Shown here: positions 9,733 to 18,989 of the stretch, one piece after another
Position numbering within the stretch: the stretch's first letter is position 1
How the letters are laid out: every line of letters starts with the position of its first letter
Source: Mycolicibacterium sp. MU0050
GTDB taxonomy: Bacteria; Actinomycetota; Actinomycetes; Mycobacteriales; Mycobacteriaceae
Direction: 5' to 3'
Length of the DNA stretch: 64,000 bases
Assembly: GCF_963378085.1 (NCBI RefSeq)
Contig: NZ_OY726395.1
Location: 930,001 to 994,000, forward strand
Translations under genes and position numbers: made by a program
Notes under the pieces: generated by a model
The model's input: the letters and a program-made list of their open reading frames with translations, nothing else
Told to the model about the DNA's origin: nothing
Database searches by the model: none

Positions 9733-10893
9733 ATGGCGGCCAAACCGATCCTGACCACGGGCGTCGCGCTCGCGACCGCTACGGCCATCGTCGCTGCTAC
9801 GCCGGCGATCCTGCCGAACGCGACCGAGAAGACCTATGTCACGACCACCTCGGCGCCGGCCGGGATGGATCTCCGGGAGTTGACCGTCGAGGACTACCGG
9901 CTGATGGCGATCACCTTCCCCGGTCTGCTGCAGGCGTTCTTCAACGGTTACGGGCAGGAGGTCACGGAGGACACCCTGGTTCTGGGGCCGTTAGGCGCCT
10001 TGTATTACCTGCTGGACGAGGGTGTCCTGGCCGCTGTCGACGTCGACGACCACTTCTTCGAGCGGGGTCCGTACGCGGCCGCCGGTCACCTGGCCCGCGA
10101 GGCCGGCTTCGAAGAATTCGGCGAGTTCCTCGAGGGTCCGTGGGAGGACCTGCGCGAGAGCTTCATCGAGGCGGTCAACCGCCTCACGGGTGGAACCGGG
10201 GACCTCGACGACGAGGACACCGAGCTCACTTTCGCTGCGAAGCTGGTGCAGGGCTTCCTGTTCAACGGCGGGCCCCTGGGTGTGATCCGGGTGATCGTCG
10301 ACGAGATCAAGCAGGCCTTCGACCCGGAGCCCGAAGCCGAGGCTCTCACCTTCAACGACCCCGCAGCGGGTCAACAAGCATTGCTGGGTGAATCGAAACT
10401 GCCCGCACCCGAGGGACCCCAGGTGGCGCGCTTCGGGGCTGGGCCTGCTCCCGGACCGGCTCAAAAGGTCGACGTCGTCGATCCCGGTGCCGCGGGACTC
10501 AATCCCGGTGCCGGACTGAAGATTCCGTCGTTCCTTCCGGAGAAGGGCGAGACCGCCGGGCTCGGTGGGCTTGCCAACGCCATCAAGAACTTCGAGATCC
10601 CGGGCGCCCCGCAGCCCGCACCCCCGCAGCCCGTCGTCGAAGCCGAAGCGGCCGGAGGTGAGGAAGCGCCGACCACGAGCGCGGCCGAACTGCGTCGGGA
10701 GGCGCTCGCCGAACGGCTCCAAGAGCGTCGCGAGGCCGCCAAGGAGCGCCGCGAAGCGCTCAAGGACCGGGTCGACGACGTCAAGGACAAGGTCAAGAAT
10801 GTTGTCGAGCGCGCCACCGGCAACACCGACAAGAACGACAACAACGACCAGGACGACACCGCCAAGAACGACGACGACAACGACACGGAGTAA
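9733..10893 (+). CDS. Secreted mycobacterial protein, paralogue 2
   Basis: It has 386 residues from the ATG at 9733 (MAAKPILTTGVALAT). It shares with paralogue 1 the N-terminal signal-like segment, ELTVEDYRLMAITFPGLL, AFFNGYG, LGALYYL, FFERGPYAAA, and FLPEKGETAGLGG near the middle, plus the charged C-terminal helix (LRREALAERLQERREAAKER). It lacks the APE array and ends in an Asn/Asp-rich tail (NDNNDQDDTAKNDDDND). The tandem arrangement and shared promoter indicate duplication. Function unknown; an exported or cell-wall role is inferred from the signal-like segment. Confidence 0.8.
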   Translation: MAAKPILTTGVALATATAIVAATPAILPNATEKTYVTTTSAPAGMDLRELTVEDYRLMAITFPGLLQAFFNGYGQEVTEDTLVLGPLGALYYLLDEGVLAAVDVDDHFFERGPYAAAGHLAREAGFEEFGEFLEGPWEDLRESFIEAVNRLTGGTGDLDDEDTELTFAAKLVQGFLFNGGPLGVIRVIVDEIKQAFDPEPEAEALTFNDPAAGQQALLGESKLPAPEGPQVARFGAGPAPGPAQKVDVVDPGAAGLNPGAGLKIPSFLPEKGETAGLGGLANAIKNFEIPGAPQPAPPQPVVEAEAAGGEEAPTTSAAELRREALAERLQERREAAKERREALKDRVDDVKDKVKNVVERATGNTDKNDNNDQDDTAKNDDDNDTE

Positions 10894-10924
10894 ACCCGTG
10901 CGGCGGGCACGAAGGCCCGTCGGC

Positions 10925-11515
10925 TCAGCTGATGTCGTCGGGACCGTGCGGTCGGCGGTTCTTCCGCTTGATCCCGACGTTGCCCCACAGGGCGAAGCCC
11001 CTGATCTTGATCCGCGGCGCGCCGGGAGACCCTTGCTCCTCGACCTGATCGAACCCGCCCATCACGCCCGAACCCTCGACGCGCACGTTGACCTCGGGCG
11101 GCAACAGGATGGTCTGGCCGCCCATGATCGAGTAGGCCCGGATGTTGACCTCGGGGGAGGTGAAATCCGCGTAGCGCAAGTCGATGACGCCGCCGCCCCA
11201 GAACGTGAACGTCGTCAGCTTCTGCGGGACGTTCCAGCGGCCGCGACGCTGGAAGCCGGTCAGGATCGCCAGCAAGACGGTCGAGGGAGCGGGCTTGCAG
11301 GCGCCGCGGCGAACGGTGGCGATTCCGGGCAGATCTGCGGACAGTCGATCCAGCTCACCGTAGGTTTCCGCGGCGTAGGCCTTGTTCAGGCGGCTCTCAT
11401 ATTCCGACAGGTCCAGCAGCCCCTGTGCCGCCGCATCGGTCAGCAGTTGGGCGGTCTGTATCCGGTCGGTGTCCGCGGCTCGTAGTGATGAGTCGCGCTG
11501 CGCTGAATCGCTCAT
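10925..11515 (-). CDS. DUF1707-domain protein with LiaF-like C-terminus
   Basis: It has 196 residues from the ATG at 11515 (MSDSAQRDSSLRAADTDR). The DUF1707 domain (about residues 7-60) shows the usual RIQTAQLL..A..QGLLDLSEYESRL..AY pattern. A short basic/hydrophobic linker follows, then a beta-rich cell-wall-antibiotic-response (LiaF/DUF2154-like) region (TTFTFWGGGVIDLRYADF, ILLPPEVNVRVEGSGVMGG). Such proteins are thought to take part in envelope sensing; the exact role is unknown. It is convergent with the secreted paralogues and separated by 71 bp from the enoyl-CoA hydratase gene. Confidence 0.8.
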   Translation of the reverse strand: MSDSAQRDSSLRAADTDRIQTAQLLTDAAAQGLLDLSEYESRLNKAYAAETYGELDRLSADLPGIATVRRGACKPAPSTVLLAILTGFQRRGRWNVPQKLTTFTFWGGGVIDLRYADFTSPEVNIRAYSIMGGQTILLPPEVNVRVEGSGVMGGFDQVEEQGSPGAPRIKIRGFALWGNVGIKRKNRRPHGPDDIS

Positions 11516-11586
11516 CGCAGACGAGCCTACGACGCGCGTTGTCAACCGCAAAGCGAGGCCGGTGAATCGCTGGCGTCCGTGGCCGT

Positions 11587-12369
11587 TCAGGTCCAATCCG
11601 GTGGCCTCTTTTGCAGAAACGCGAGCATGCCTTCGCGGGCCTCCGCCGACACGAACAGGCGCGCCGACTCGCGGGTCAACGCTTCGGCGTCGCGATCGAA
11701 TCCCGCCAGGATTGCGGCCGTGGTCAGGCGTTTCGACGCCGCCAGCCCCTGCGGAGAACCCTTGGCCAAGTCCGCGACCAGCCTCGCCAACTCGGCCTCG
11801 ACATCATCGGCGGCGATGCTGACCAGTCCGATCTGGGCGGCCACCTCCGCGGTGAAGCTCTCTCCGGTCAGGAAATAGCGACCTGCAGCACGTGGTGCCA
11901 ACTTCGGCAGCAGGGTCAACGAGATGATCGAGGGCGCCACCCCGATGCGCGCCTCGGTCAGCGCGAACGTGCTTCTGGGGCCGGCGACCACAATGTCGCA
12001 GGCCCCCACCAGACCCATGCCGCCGGCCCGGACATGCCCGTCGATCACCCCGATCACCGGCAGCGGACACTCCACCAACGCCCGCAGCAGCGCCGTCATC
12101 TCCGCGCCGCGCGCCGCCGCCACCGCCTCGGGATCGGTGGCGTCGCCGGAGGCCTGGCTCAGGTCGGCGCCGGCACAGAACGTGCCGCCGGTGTGCCCCA
12201 GCAGCACCATTCGGACCTCGGGATCGGCGCTCGCCGCGCGCAACCCCTGATGCAGCCCGGCGATCAGGTCCGCCGACAGGGCGTTGCGGTTGTGCGGCGA
12301 GTTCATCGTCAACCGGGCGGCGCGCCCCTCGACGCGATAGTCGACCTTCGCCTCCTGCGACGCGTCCAT
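11587..12369 (-). CDS. echA7: Enoyl-CoA hydratase/isomerase (EchA7-like; AtuE/LiuC role)
   Basis: It has 260 residues of the crotonase fold. GGTFCAGADLSQ forms the first oxyanion-hole strand and VIDGHVRAGGMGLVGACDIVVAG the second; the acid/base region is FALTEARIGVAP. It is the last gene of a five-gene minus-strand operon; its ATG overlaps the acyl-CoA dehydrogenase stop by one base (TGATG). In the AtuE/LiuC role it would hydrate a 3-methylglutaconyl- or isohexenyl-glutaconyl-CoA type intermediate; the substrate is inference. Confidence 0.88.
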   Translation of the reverse strand: MDASQEAKVDYRVEGRAARLTMNSPHNRNALSADLIAGLHQGLRAASADPEVRMVLLGHTGGTFCAGADLSQASGDATDPEAVAAARGAEMTALLRALVECPLPVIGVIDGHVRAGGMGLVGACDIVVAGPRSTFALTEARIGVAPSIISLTLLPKLAPRAAGRYFLTGESFTAEVAAQIGLVSIAADDVEAELARLVADLAKGSPQGLAASKRLTTAAILAGFDRDAEALTRESARLFVSAEAREGMLAFLQKRPPDWT

Positions 12370-13535
12370 CAGTACGAGCGGGGCAGGCCCAGCGAGGTCT
12401 GGGCGACGAAGTTGAGGATCATCTCCCGGCTCACCGGGGCGATGCGGGCCAACCGGGAGGCGGTCAGCACCGAGGCGATGCCGTACTCCTTGGTCAGGCC
12501 GTTGCCGCCCAGGGATTGCACGGCCTGATCGACGGCGCGCACCGACGCCTCGCCGGCCGCGTACTTGGCCATGTTGGCGGCTTCGGCGGCCCCGAAATCG
12601 TCGCCGCTGTCATAGAGCGCAGCCGCCTTCTGCATCATCAGCTTGGCCAACTCGATCTCGATGTGGTTGGCGGCCAACGGATGCGAGATGCCCTGATGTG
12701 CTCCGATGGGCGTCTTCCACACCTGGCGGGTCTTGACGTAGTCGGTGGCCTTCTCGATGGCGAACCGGCCCATCCCCACCGCGCTGGCCGCGCCCATGAT
12801 GCGCTCGGGGTTCAGGCCGGCGAACAACTGCGCAATCGCAGCATCCTCGGAGCCCACCAGCGCGTCGGCGGGTAGCCGAACCTCGTCGAGGAACACCTGG
12901 AACTGGAACTCCGGGCTGACGATCTCCATCTCGATCTTGGTCCAGGACAGGCCGGGCGTGTCGATGGGCACCACGAACAGCGCGGGCTTGAGGTTGCCCG
13001 TTTTGGCTTCCTCAGTGCGGCCTACCACCAACAGTGCCTGCGCCTGGTCGACGCCGGAGATGAATACCTTCTGCCCGGAAAGGATCCAGTCGCTGCCGTC
13101 GCGGCGGGCGGTGGTGGTGATGCGGTGCGAGTTCGACCCCGCGTCGGGTTCGGTGATCGCAAACGCCATGGTGATGGACCCGTCGGCGAGACCGGGCAGC
13201 CAGCGCCGCTTCTGCTCGTCGGTGCCGAACTTGGCGATGATGGTGCCGTTGATGGCCGGCGAGACCACCATCATCAGCAGCGCGCACCCGGCCGCGGCCA
13301 TCTCCTCCATCACCAGCGACAGTTCGTACATGCCGGCGCCGCCACCGCCGTACTCCTCGGGCAGATTCACCCCGATGAAGCCCAGTTTTCCCGCCTCGGC
13401 CCACAACTCGTTGGTGTGTTCTCCGGCGCGGGCCTTCTCCAGGTAGTACTCGGGCCCGTAGTTGGCCGCCATCGCCGCGACGGCGGCGCGTAGCGCCTGC
13501 CGTTCGGGACTTTCGATGAAACCTGTTTCCGTCAT
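12369..13535 (-). CDS. fadE12: Acyl-CoA dehydrogenase (FadE12-like; AtuD/LiuA role)
   Basis: It has 388 residues, typical for the family. Seen: FAITEPDAGSNSHRI (substrate/FAD contact), ILSGQKVFISG, and the C-terminal QSLGGNGLTKEYGIASVLTASRLARIAP with the FAD-binding GGNG. It oxidises an acyl-CoA to its 2,3-enoyl-CoA, passing electrons to ETF. It sits between the biotin carboxylase and hydratase genes, suggesting a branched or terpenoid acyl-CoA substrate. Confidence 0.9.
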   Translation of the reverse strand: MTETGFIESPERQALRAAVAAMAANYGPEYYLEKARAGEHTNELWAEAGKLGFIGVNLPEEYGGGGAGMYELSLVMEEMAAAGCALLMMVVSPAINGTIIAKFGTDEQKRRWLPGLADGSITMAFAITEPDAGSNSHRITTTARRDGSDWILSGQKVFISGVDQAQALLVVGRTEEAKTGNLKPALFVVPIDTPGLSWTKIEMEIVSPEFQFQVFLDEVRLPADALVGSEDAAIAQLFAGLNPERIMGAASAVGMGRFAIEKATDYVKTRQVWKTPIGAHQGISHPLAANHIEIELAKLMMQKAAALYDSGDDFGAAEAANMAKYAAGEASVRAVDQAVQSLGGNGLTKEYGIASVLTASRLARIAPVSREMILNFVAQTSLGLPRSY

Positions 13536-13562
13536 CGTGGGTCTTCCTTTTCTTTTCTGCGT

Positions 13563-15518
13563 TCAGTCGTCGGCTTCGGCGATCACGGCCAGCACGGCAC
13601 CCATTTCGACCTGTTGTCCGGCCGTGACGGGCAGTTCGGTGAGGATTCCGTCGCCCGGTGCGGTCAGCGTGTGCTCCATCTTCATGGCTTCCAGCCACAC
13701 CAGGGGTTGGCCCGCGGTCACGGCCTGGCCGACCGCGGCGCCGGTGCGGATCACCACCCCGGGCATCGGCGCGATCAGTGATCCCTCGGCCACCGCGGCC
13801 CCCGGTTCGACGAAGCGGGGCACGGCGGTGAATTCGACGCCGCCGCGGGGCGAGTCGACCACCACGACGTCGTCGTATCGACTTATCGCATAGGCGGTTT
13901 CGACGCCGTCCGCGGCGGCCAGCACCACCCGGTCCGGGGTCGACGAGACCAGCCGCACCCCTTCGTCATCCGGCAGGGTCAGCCCGGTGCGGGTGAACCG
14001 GTACTCGACGCGGCGCTCGACCTCGCCGCCGTCTCGATAGGTCTTGCTCTGGTTGCCGGACACTACGTTTCGCCATCCGATCGGCGCTCCCAACGCCACC
14101 GGCGCGGTGGCCCGGTTGCGCTCGGCGTCGGCGACCGCTGCGGCGACGGCCGCCAGGCGCAGCGTGGTCGCGTCGAGTGGGGACGCGGCCAGGGTGGCCA
14201 GCCCGTGGGTATCGAGGAACGCCGTGTTGGTGTCCCCGGCCAGGAACGCCGGATGATGCAGCACGTTGATCAACAGGTCGCGATTGGTGCGTAGGCCGTG
14301 CAGCCGTGCGCGGGTCAGCGCGTCGGCCAGCATGGCCGCCGCCCGCCCCCGGTTCGGTGCGTAGGCGACGACCTTGGCCAACATCGGGTCGTAGTGAATG
14401 GAGACCGTGGACCCGTCCACGATGCCGGAATCCAACCGGATCTCGGGCCGCCCGGAGCTTTCGAACTCGGTGCGCGCGGTGGGGACCTCGAAATGGCTCA
14501 CCGTGCCGGCCTGCGGCTGCCAGTTCTTCGCCGGATCCTCGGCGTAGAGCCGGGCCTCGATCGAATGGCCTTGCGGCGCCGGGGGTTCGGGGGACAGCCG
14601 CTCGCCCTCGACCACCCGCAGTTGCAGCTCCACCAGATCGAGTCCGGTGGTGGCCTCGGTGACGGGATGCTCCACCTGCAGGCGGGTGTTCATCTCGAGG
14701 AAGTAGAACGCGCCGTCGTCGTCGGCCAGGAACTCCACGGTCCCGGCGCCGGTGTAACCGATGGCCTCCGCCGCGAGTCGCGCCGCCGCGAACAGTCGGG
14801 CGCGCATCCCGTCGACGCGTTCCACCAGTGGGGACGGCGCCTCCTCGATGATCTTCTGATGCCGCCGCTGAATCGAGCACTCCCGTTCGCCGACCGTCCA
14901 GACCGTGCCGTGGGTGTCGGCGAGGATCTGCACTTCGATGTGGTGGCCGGTGGGTAGATAGCGCTCGCAGAACACCGTCGCGTCGCCAAAGGCCGACGCG
15001 GCCTCGCGCCGCGCCGACTCGATCTCGGCGGTCAGCGCCGCGAGGTCGGTGACCACCCGCATGCCGCGGCCACCGCCCCCGGCCGAGGCCTTGACCAGGA
15101 CCGGTAGCTGCGCGGCGGTGACGGTGTCCGGGTCCAGTTCCTCGAGGACGGGCACGCCGGCGGCAGCCATCGTCTTCTTGGCCTCGACCTTTGATCCCAT
15201 CGCCGCGACGGCGGCGGCGGGAGGCCCGATCCAGTGCAGCCCCGCCCCCGCCACCGCCGCGGCGAACCCGGCGTTCTCCGAGAGGAATCCGTAGCCGGGG
15301 TGAATGGCATCGGCTCCGGCGGCGCGGGCCGCGCCCAGGATGGCGTCGACGTCGAGGTAGTTGCTGATCTGCACCCGGGTGTCGGCCTCGGCGACGTGCG
15401 CGGCCTCCGCGTCGGGTTCGGTGTAGACGGCGACGGTGCCGATGCCGAGGCGGCGGCAGGTGGCGAAGACCCGGCGGCTGATCTCGCCGCGGTTGGCAAC
15501 CAGGACCTTGGTGATCAT
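13563..15518 (-). CDS. accA2: Acyl-CoA carboxylase alpha subunit (biotin carboxylase + BCCP), AccA2-like
   Basis: It has 651 residues. The biotin carboxylase domain (about residues 1-445) shows VANRGEISRRV, the ATP-grasp Gly-rich SAGGGGRGMRVV, HIEVQILAD, and RLQVEHPVTEATTGLDLVE. The BCCP domain at the C-terminus carries EAMKMEH with the biotinylated Lys613. It carboxylates biotin with bicarbonate and ATP; the beta subunit, 6 nt upstream in the operon, transfers CO2 to an acyl-CoA. Paired subunits plus an AtuA-like gene suggest geranyl- or methylcrotonyl-CoA-type carboxylation; the acyl-CoA is not decided by sequence alone. Confidence 0.93.
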   Translation of the reverse strand: MITKVLVANRGEISRRVFATCRRLGIGTVAVYTEPDAEAAHVAEADTRVQISNYLDVDAILGAARAAGADAIHPGYGFLSENAGFAAAVAGAGLHWIGPPAAAVAAMGSKVEAKKTMAAAGVPVLEELDPDTVTAAQLPVLVKASAGGGGRGMRVVTDLAALTAEIESARREAASAFGDATVFCERYLPTGHHIEVQILADTHGTVWTVGERECSIQRRHQKIIEEAPSPLVERVDGMRARLFAAARLAAEAIGYTGAGTVEFLADDDGAFYFLEMNTRLQVEHPVTEATTGLDLVELQLRVVEGERLSPEPPAPQGHSIEARLYAEDPAKNWQPQAGTVSHFEVPTARTEFESSGRPEIRLDSGIVDGSTVSIHYDPMLAKVVAYAPNRGRAAAMLADALTRARLHGLRTNRDLLINVLHHPAFLAGDTNTAFLDTHGLATLAASPLDATTLRLAAVAAAVADAERNRATAPVALGAPIGWRNVVSGNQSKTYRDGGEVERRVEYRFTRTGLTLPDDEGVRLVSSTPDRVVLAAADGVETAYAISRYDDVVVVDSPRGGVEFTAVPRFVEPGAAVAEGSLIAPMPGVVIRTGAAVGQAVTAGQPLVWLEAMKMEHTLTAPGDGILTELPVTAGQQVEMGAVLAVIAEADD

Positions 15519-15524
15519 CGGCGC

Positions 15525-17120
15525 CTACATCCGGAAGACGCCGAAGTTCGACGTCCCCTCGATCGGTCCGCTCGCGATGGCGGACAGGCAGATGCCCAGC
15601 ACCGTGCGGGTGTCGCGGGGGTCGATGACGCCGTCGTCGTAGAGCCGTCCGGACAGGAACATCGGCAGCGATTCCGCCTCGATCTGCGCCTCGACGGCGG
15701 CGCGCAGGGCGGCGTCGGCGTCCTCGTCGACCTGCTGCCCGCGTGCCTGGGCGGCGGCGCGGCTGACGATGGACAGCACACCGGCCAGTTGGGTGCCGCC
15801 CATCACCGCCGATTTGGCCGACGGCCAGGCGAACAGAAACCGCGGGTCATACGCCCGTCCGCACATGCCGTAGTGGCCGGCGCCGTAGGACGCCCCGATC
15901 AGCAGCGAGATGTGCGGCACCGTCGAATTGGACACCGCGTTGATCATCATCGAGCCGTGCTTGATCATGCCGCCGGCCTCGTAGTCCTTGCCCACCATGT
16001 AGCCGGTGGTGTTGTGCAGGAACAGCAACGGAGTGTCGGAGCGGTTGGCCAATTGGATGAACTGGGTGGCCTTCTGTGATTCCGCGCTGAACAGCACGCC
16101 GCGCGCGTTGGCCAGGATGCCCAGCGGGTAGCCGCATACCGTGGCCCACCCGGTGACCAGGGAACTGCCGTAGAGCGGCTTGAACTCGTCGAAGTCGGAG
16201 TCGTCGACAACGCGGGCGATGACCTCGCGCGGGTCGAAGGGGATCCGTAGGTCGGCGGGCACGATGCCGATGAGTTCCTCGGCGGGCAGGCGCGGCGCGG
16301 CGAACGCCCGAGGGGCCGGGCCCTGCTTGGTCCAGTTCAACCGGGTGACGATGCGACGGCCGATCCGGATCGCGTCGAGTTCGTCGACCGCGAAGTAGTC
16401 GGCCAAACCGGATGTGCGGGCGTGCATCTCGGCGCCACCGAGTTCCTCGTCGTCGGATTCTTCGCCGGTGGCCATCTTCACCAGCGGGGGTCCGGCCAGA
16501 AACACCTTGGAGCGTTCCTTGATCATCACCACGTGATCGGACATCCCCGGGATGTACGCCCCGCCCGCGGTCGAGTTGCCGAACACCAGCGCGATGGTCG
16601 GGATGCCCGCCGCAGACAGCCGGGTCAGGTCGCGGAACAGTCGCCCGCCCGGGATGAAGATCTCCTTCTGGGTCGGCAGGTCCGCGCCGCCGGACTCCAC
16701 CAGGCAGATCACCGGAAGGCGGTTCTCCAACGCAATTTGGTTGGCCCGCAGATTCTTCCGTAGCGTCCATGGATTGCTGGTGCCGCCCTTGACCGTCGGG
16801 TCGTTGGCCACGATCATGCATTCGACGCCCTCGACCTGGCCGATGCCGGTGACGACGCTCGCGCCGACCTGGAACTCGCTGCCGTAGCCGGCCAGCGCGC
16901 ACAGTTCCAGGAACGGCGAGTCCGGGTCGATGAGCGCCTCCACCCGCTCGCGCGCCGTCAGCTTGCCGCGGGCCCGGTGCCGGTCGACGTACTTCCCGCC
17001 GCCGCCGGCGACCGCCTTGGCCAACTCCGCGTCGAGGTCCTCGAGCTTGACGGTGAGCGCCTCGGCGGCCGCCGCGTAGGCGGCGGAGGAGGGGTCCAGG
17101 CTCGACGACAGCACGGTCAT
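15525..17120 (-). CDS. accD2: Acyl-CoA carboxylase beta subunit (carboxyltransferase), AccD2-like
   Basis: It has 531 residues from the ATG at 17120 (MTVLSSSLDPSSAAY); the longer frame upstream is unrelated. Carboxyltransferase N- and C-domains are present: GKLTARERVEALIDPDSPFLEL, GGTSNPWTLRKNLRANQIA, IPTIALVFGNSTAGGAYIPGMSDHVVM, FLHNTTGYMVGKDYEAGGMIKHG, and IGASYGAGHYGMCGRAYDPRFLFAWP. These are hallmarks of the methylcrotonyl/geranyl-CoA carboxylase subgroup rather than acetyl/propionyl-CoA carboxylase. It lies 70 bp downstream of the AtuA-like gene; in M. tuberculosis fadE13 occupies that place. Confidence 0.92.
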   Translation of the reverse strand: MTVLSSSLDPSSAAYAAAAEALTVKLEDLDAELAKAVAGGGGKYVDRHRARGKLTARERVEALIDPDSPFLELCALAGYGSEFQVGASVVTGIGQVEGVECMIVANDPTVKGGTSNPWTLRKNLRANQIALENRLPVICLVESGGADLPTQKEIFIPGGRLFRDLTRLSAAGIPTIALVFGNSTAGGAYIPGMSDHVVMIKERSKVFLAGPPLVKMATGEESDDEELGGAEMHARTSGLADYFAVDELDAIRIGRRIVTRLNWTKQGPAPRAFAAPRLPAEELIGIVPADLRIPFDPREVIARVVDDSDFDEFKPLYGSSLVTGWATVCGYPLGILANARGVLFSAESQKATQFIQLANRSDTPLLFLHNTTGYMVGKDYEAGGMIKHGSMMINAVSNSTVPHISLLIGASYGAGHYGMCGRAYDPRFLFAWPSAKSAVMGGTQLAGVLSIVSRAAAQARGQQVDEDADAALRAAVEAQIEAESLPMFLSGRLYDDGVIDPRDTRTVLGICLSAIASGPIEGTSNFGVFRM

Positions 17121-17190
17121 GCCTGATATCCAAGCGTCTTTGCCACCGGCGCGGTCCGGAATCCGACGGTCCGACTGCAGGCGATCGCCG

Positions 17191-18888
17191 TCATGGCAGC
17201 AGCCTTTCGGGGATATCCACATGGCGGGCGCGCAACCACTCGCCGAGACCCTTGGCCTGCGGATCGAAGCGCGCGGCGTAGGCCACCCCCGCGCCCAGGA
17301 TGCCCTCGATGACGAAGTTGAGTGCATACAGCCGCGGCAGCTGATGCCGAGTGACGTTGAGCTGCGCGGTTTCCGGCAGCAGTTCCCGGAACGCGTCCAC
17401 CGTCAGGGTGTGGGCCAGCCAGCGCCACTGCTCCTCGGTCCGCACCCAGACGCCGACGTTGGCGTTGCCGCCCTTGTCGCCGCTGCGCGCGCCCGCGATG
17501 GTGCCCAGCGGTAACCGCCGGGTCGGGCCACCGGGCAGGGGAGCGGGCAACGACGGCTCGTCGACCGGAGCCAACGCCAACGTGTCCTCGGCGGCGGCGA
17601 TGTCGGTGCGGGTGCCGTCGGCGTGCACCGCGACGTGGGGCACCGCGACGGCGTCGACGTAGCCGGGCCGGAATACGCCGTACACCTGCCCGTCGCCGGG
17701 CGGTGCGGTGACATGGAAGCCCGGGTAGCTGGCCAGCGCGAGTTCGACTCCGGCACTGGTGAATCGACGGCCGACCTTGGCCGGGTCAGGGTCGCGGACG
17801 GTGCAGTGCAGCAGCGCGCTCGCCGCCTCCTGGGTGTCGGCATCGGGGTGGTCGGTGCGCGCCAGCGTCCACTGCATCTCGGCGGGCCGGACGGTCACCG
17901 CCGCCTCCAGCTGGCGCCGCACCAGCTGCGCCTTGGCCTCGATGTCCAGGCCGGTCAGCACGAAGGTCACGGTGTTGCGGAAGCCGCCGATGCTGTTCAA
18001 CGACACCTTCAGGGTGGGCGGCGGCGGCTCGCCCCGAGCGCCCGTGATCGCCACCCGGTCCGGGCCCTGCTGAGTCAGCGTCACGCTGTCCATCCGCGCG
18101 GTCACGTCCGGGTTGGCGTAGCGGCCGTCGGTGATCTCGTAGAGCAGCTGGCTGGTGACGGTGCCGACGCTGACCTCGCCGCCGGTGCCGGGATGCTTGG
18201 TGATGACCGCGGAGCCGTCGTCGTGCAGCTCGGCCAGGGGGAAGCTCGGGTGGGTCAGGTCGTCCACCTCGGTGAAGAACGCGTAGTTGCCGCCGCTGGC
18301 CTGGATGCCGCACTCGATGACGTGACCGGCGATCACGGCGCCGGCGAGCTTGTCGTAATCGGTGCGCTGCCAACCGAAATGCGCCGCGGCCGGGCCGACG
18401 ATCACCGAGGCGTCGGTGACCCGCCCGGTCACCACGACGTCCGCGCCGGAGTTCAGGCAGTCCACGATGCCCCAGGCGCCCAGGTAGGCGTTGGCGGTCA
18501 GGACGTCGCCGAAGCCGAGTTCGGGGGCGCGGCTCAGCAGGTCGTCACCCTCGACGTGGGCGACGCGCACGTCGAGGCCGAGCTCGCCGGCCAGTGCGCG
18601 CACCGCGTCGGCCAGGCCCGCCGGGTTCAGGCCGCCCGCGTTGGACACGATGCGTACACCCTTGTCCTGCGCCAACCCCAGGCAGTCCTCGAGCTGACGC
18701 AGGAAGGTCTTGGCGTAACCGCCGCCGGGGTTCTTCATCCGGTCGCGCCCGAGGATGAGCATGGTCAGCTCGGCCAGGTAATCGCCGGTCAGGTAGTCCA
18801 GCTCGCCGCCCTCGAGCATTTCGCGCATGGCCGACAGCCGGTCGCCGTAGAAGCCGGAGCAGTTGCCGATCCGGACCGCAGACGTCAC
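17191..18888 (-). CDS. AtuA-like acyclic terpene utilisation protein (DUF1446)
   Basis: It has 565 residues from the GTG at 18888 (MTSAVRIGNCSGFYGDRL), preceded by a good AGGGGAG ribosome site. Family motifs: GNCSGFYGDRLSAM, GDYLAELTM, VSNAGGLNPAGLADAV, GAWGIVDCLNSGADVVVTGRVTD, and the C-terminal ARSGDKGGNANVGVWV. It corresponds to Rv0976c and to AtuA of Pseudomonas; biochemistry of AtuA is not established, but the gene is required with the geranyl-CoA carboxylase pathway there. It is the first gene of the operon AtuA-like, accD2, accA2, fadE12, echA7. Confidence 0.88.
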   Translation of the reverse strand: MTSAVRIGNCSGFYGDRLSAMREMLEGGELDYLTGDYLAELTMLILGRDRMKNPGGGYAKTFLRQLEDCLGLAQDKGVRIVSNAGGLNPAGLADAVRALAGELGLDVRVAHVEGDDLLSRAPELGFGDVLTANAYLGAWGIVDCLNSGADVVVTGRVTDASVIVGPAAAHFGWQRTDYDKLAGAVIAGHVIECGIQASGGNYAFFTEVDDLTHPSFPLAELHDDGSAVITKHPGTGGEVSVGTVTSQLLYEITDGRYANPDVTARMDSVTLTQQGPDRVAITGARGEPPPPTLKVSLNSIGGFRNTVTFVLTGLDIEAKAQLVRRQLEAAVTVRPAEMQWTLARTDHPDADTQEAASALLHCTVRDPDPAKVGRRFTSAGVELALASYPGFHVTAPPGDGQVYGVFRPGYVDAVAVPHVAVHADGTRTDIAAAEDTLALAPVDEPSLPAPLPGGPTRRLPLGTIAGARSGDKGGNANVGVWVRTEEQWRWLAHTLTVDAFRELLPETAQLNVTRHQLPRLYALNFVIEGILGAGVAYAARFDPQAKGLGEWLRARHVDIPERLLP

Positions 18889-18933
18889 GTGCTCTCCCCT
18901 CCTCGCCGGCCTGGACTCACCCAACCAGTCGGC

Positions 18934-18964
18934 AGGTTACCCGGTACCGCCGGTCTCGCGTCAA
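18934..18964 (-). promoter_or_regulatory. Possible promoter of the AtuA-like operon
   Basis: On the minus strand, TTGACG (18964-18959) is followed after 19 nt by TAACCT (18939-18934), about 45 nt before the GTG at 18888. The spacer is longer than ideal, and it overlaps a GGTTACC/GGTACC partial palindrome that could be an operator. A candidate only. Confidence 0.35.
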
Positions 18965-18989
18965 GACCCGATGGCGTCATACTGCTCGG

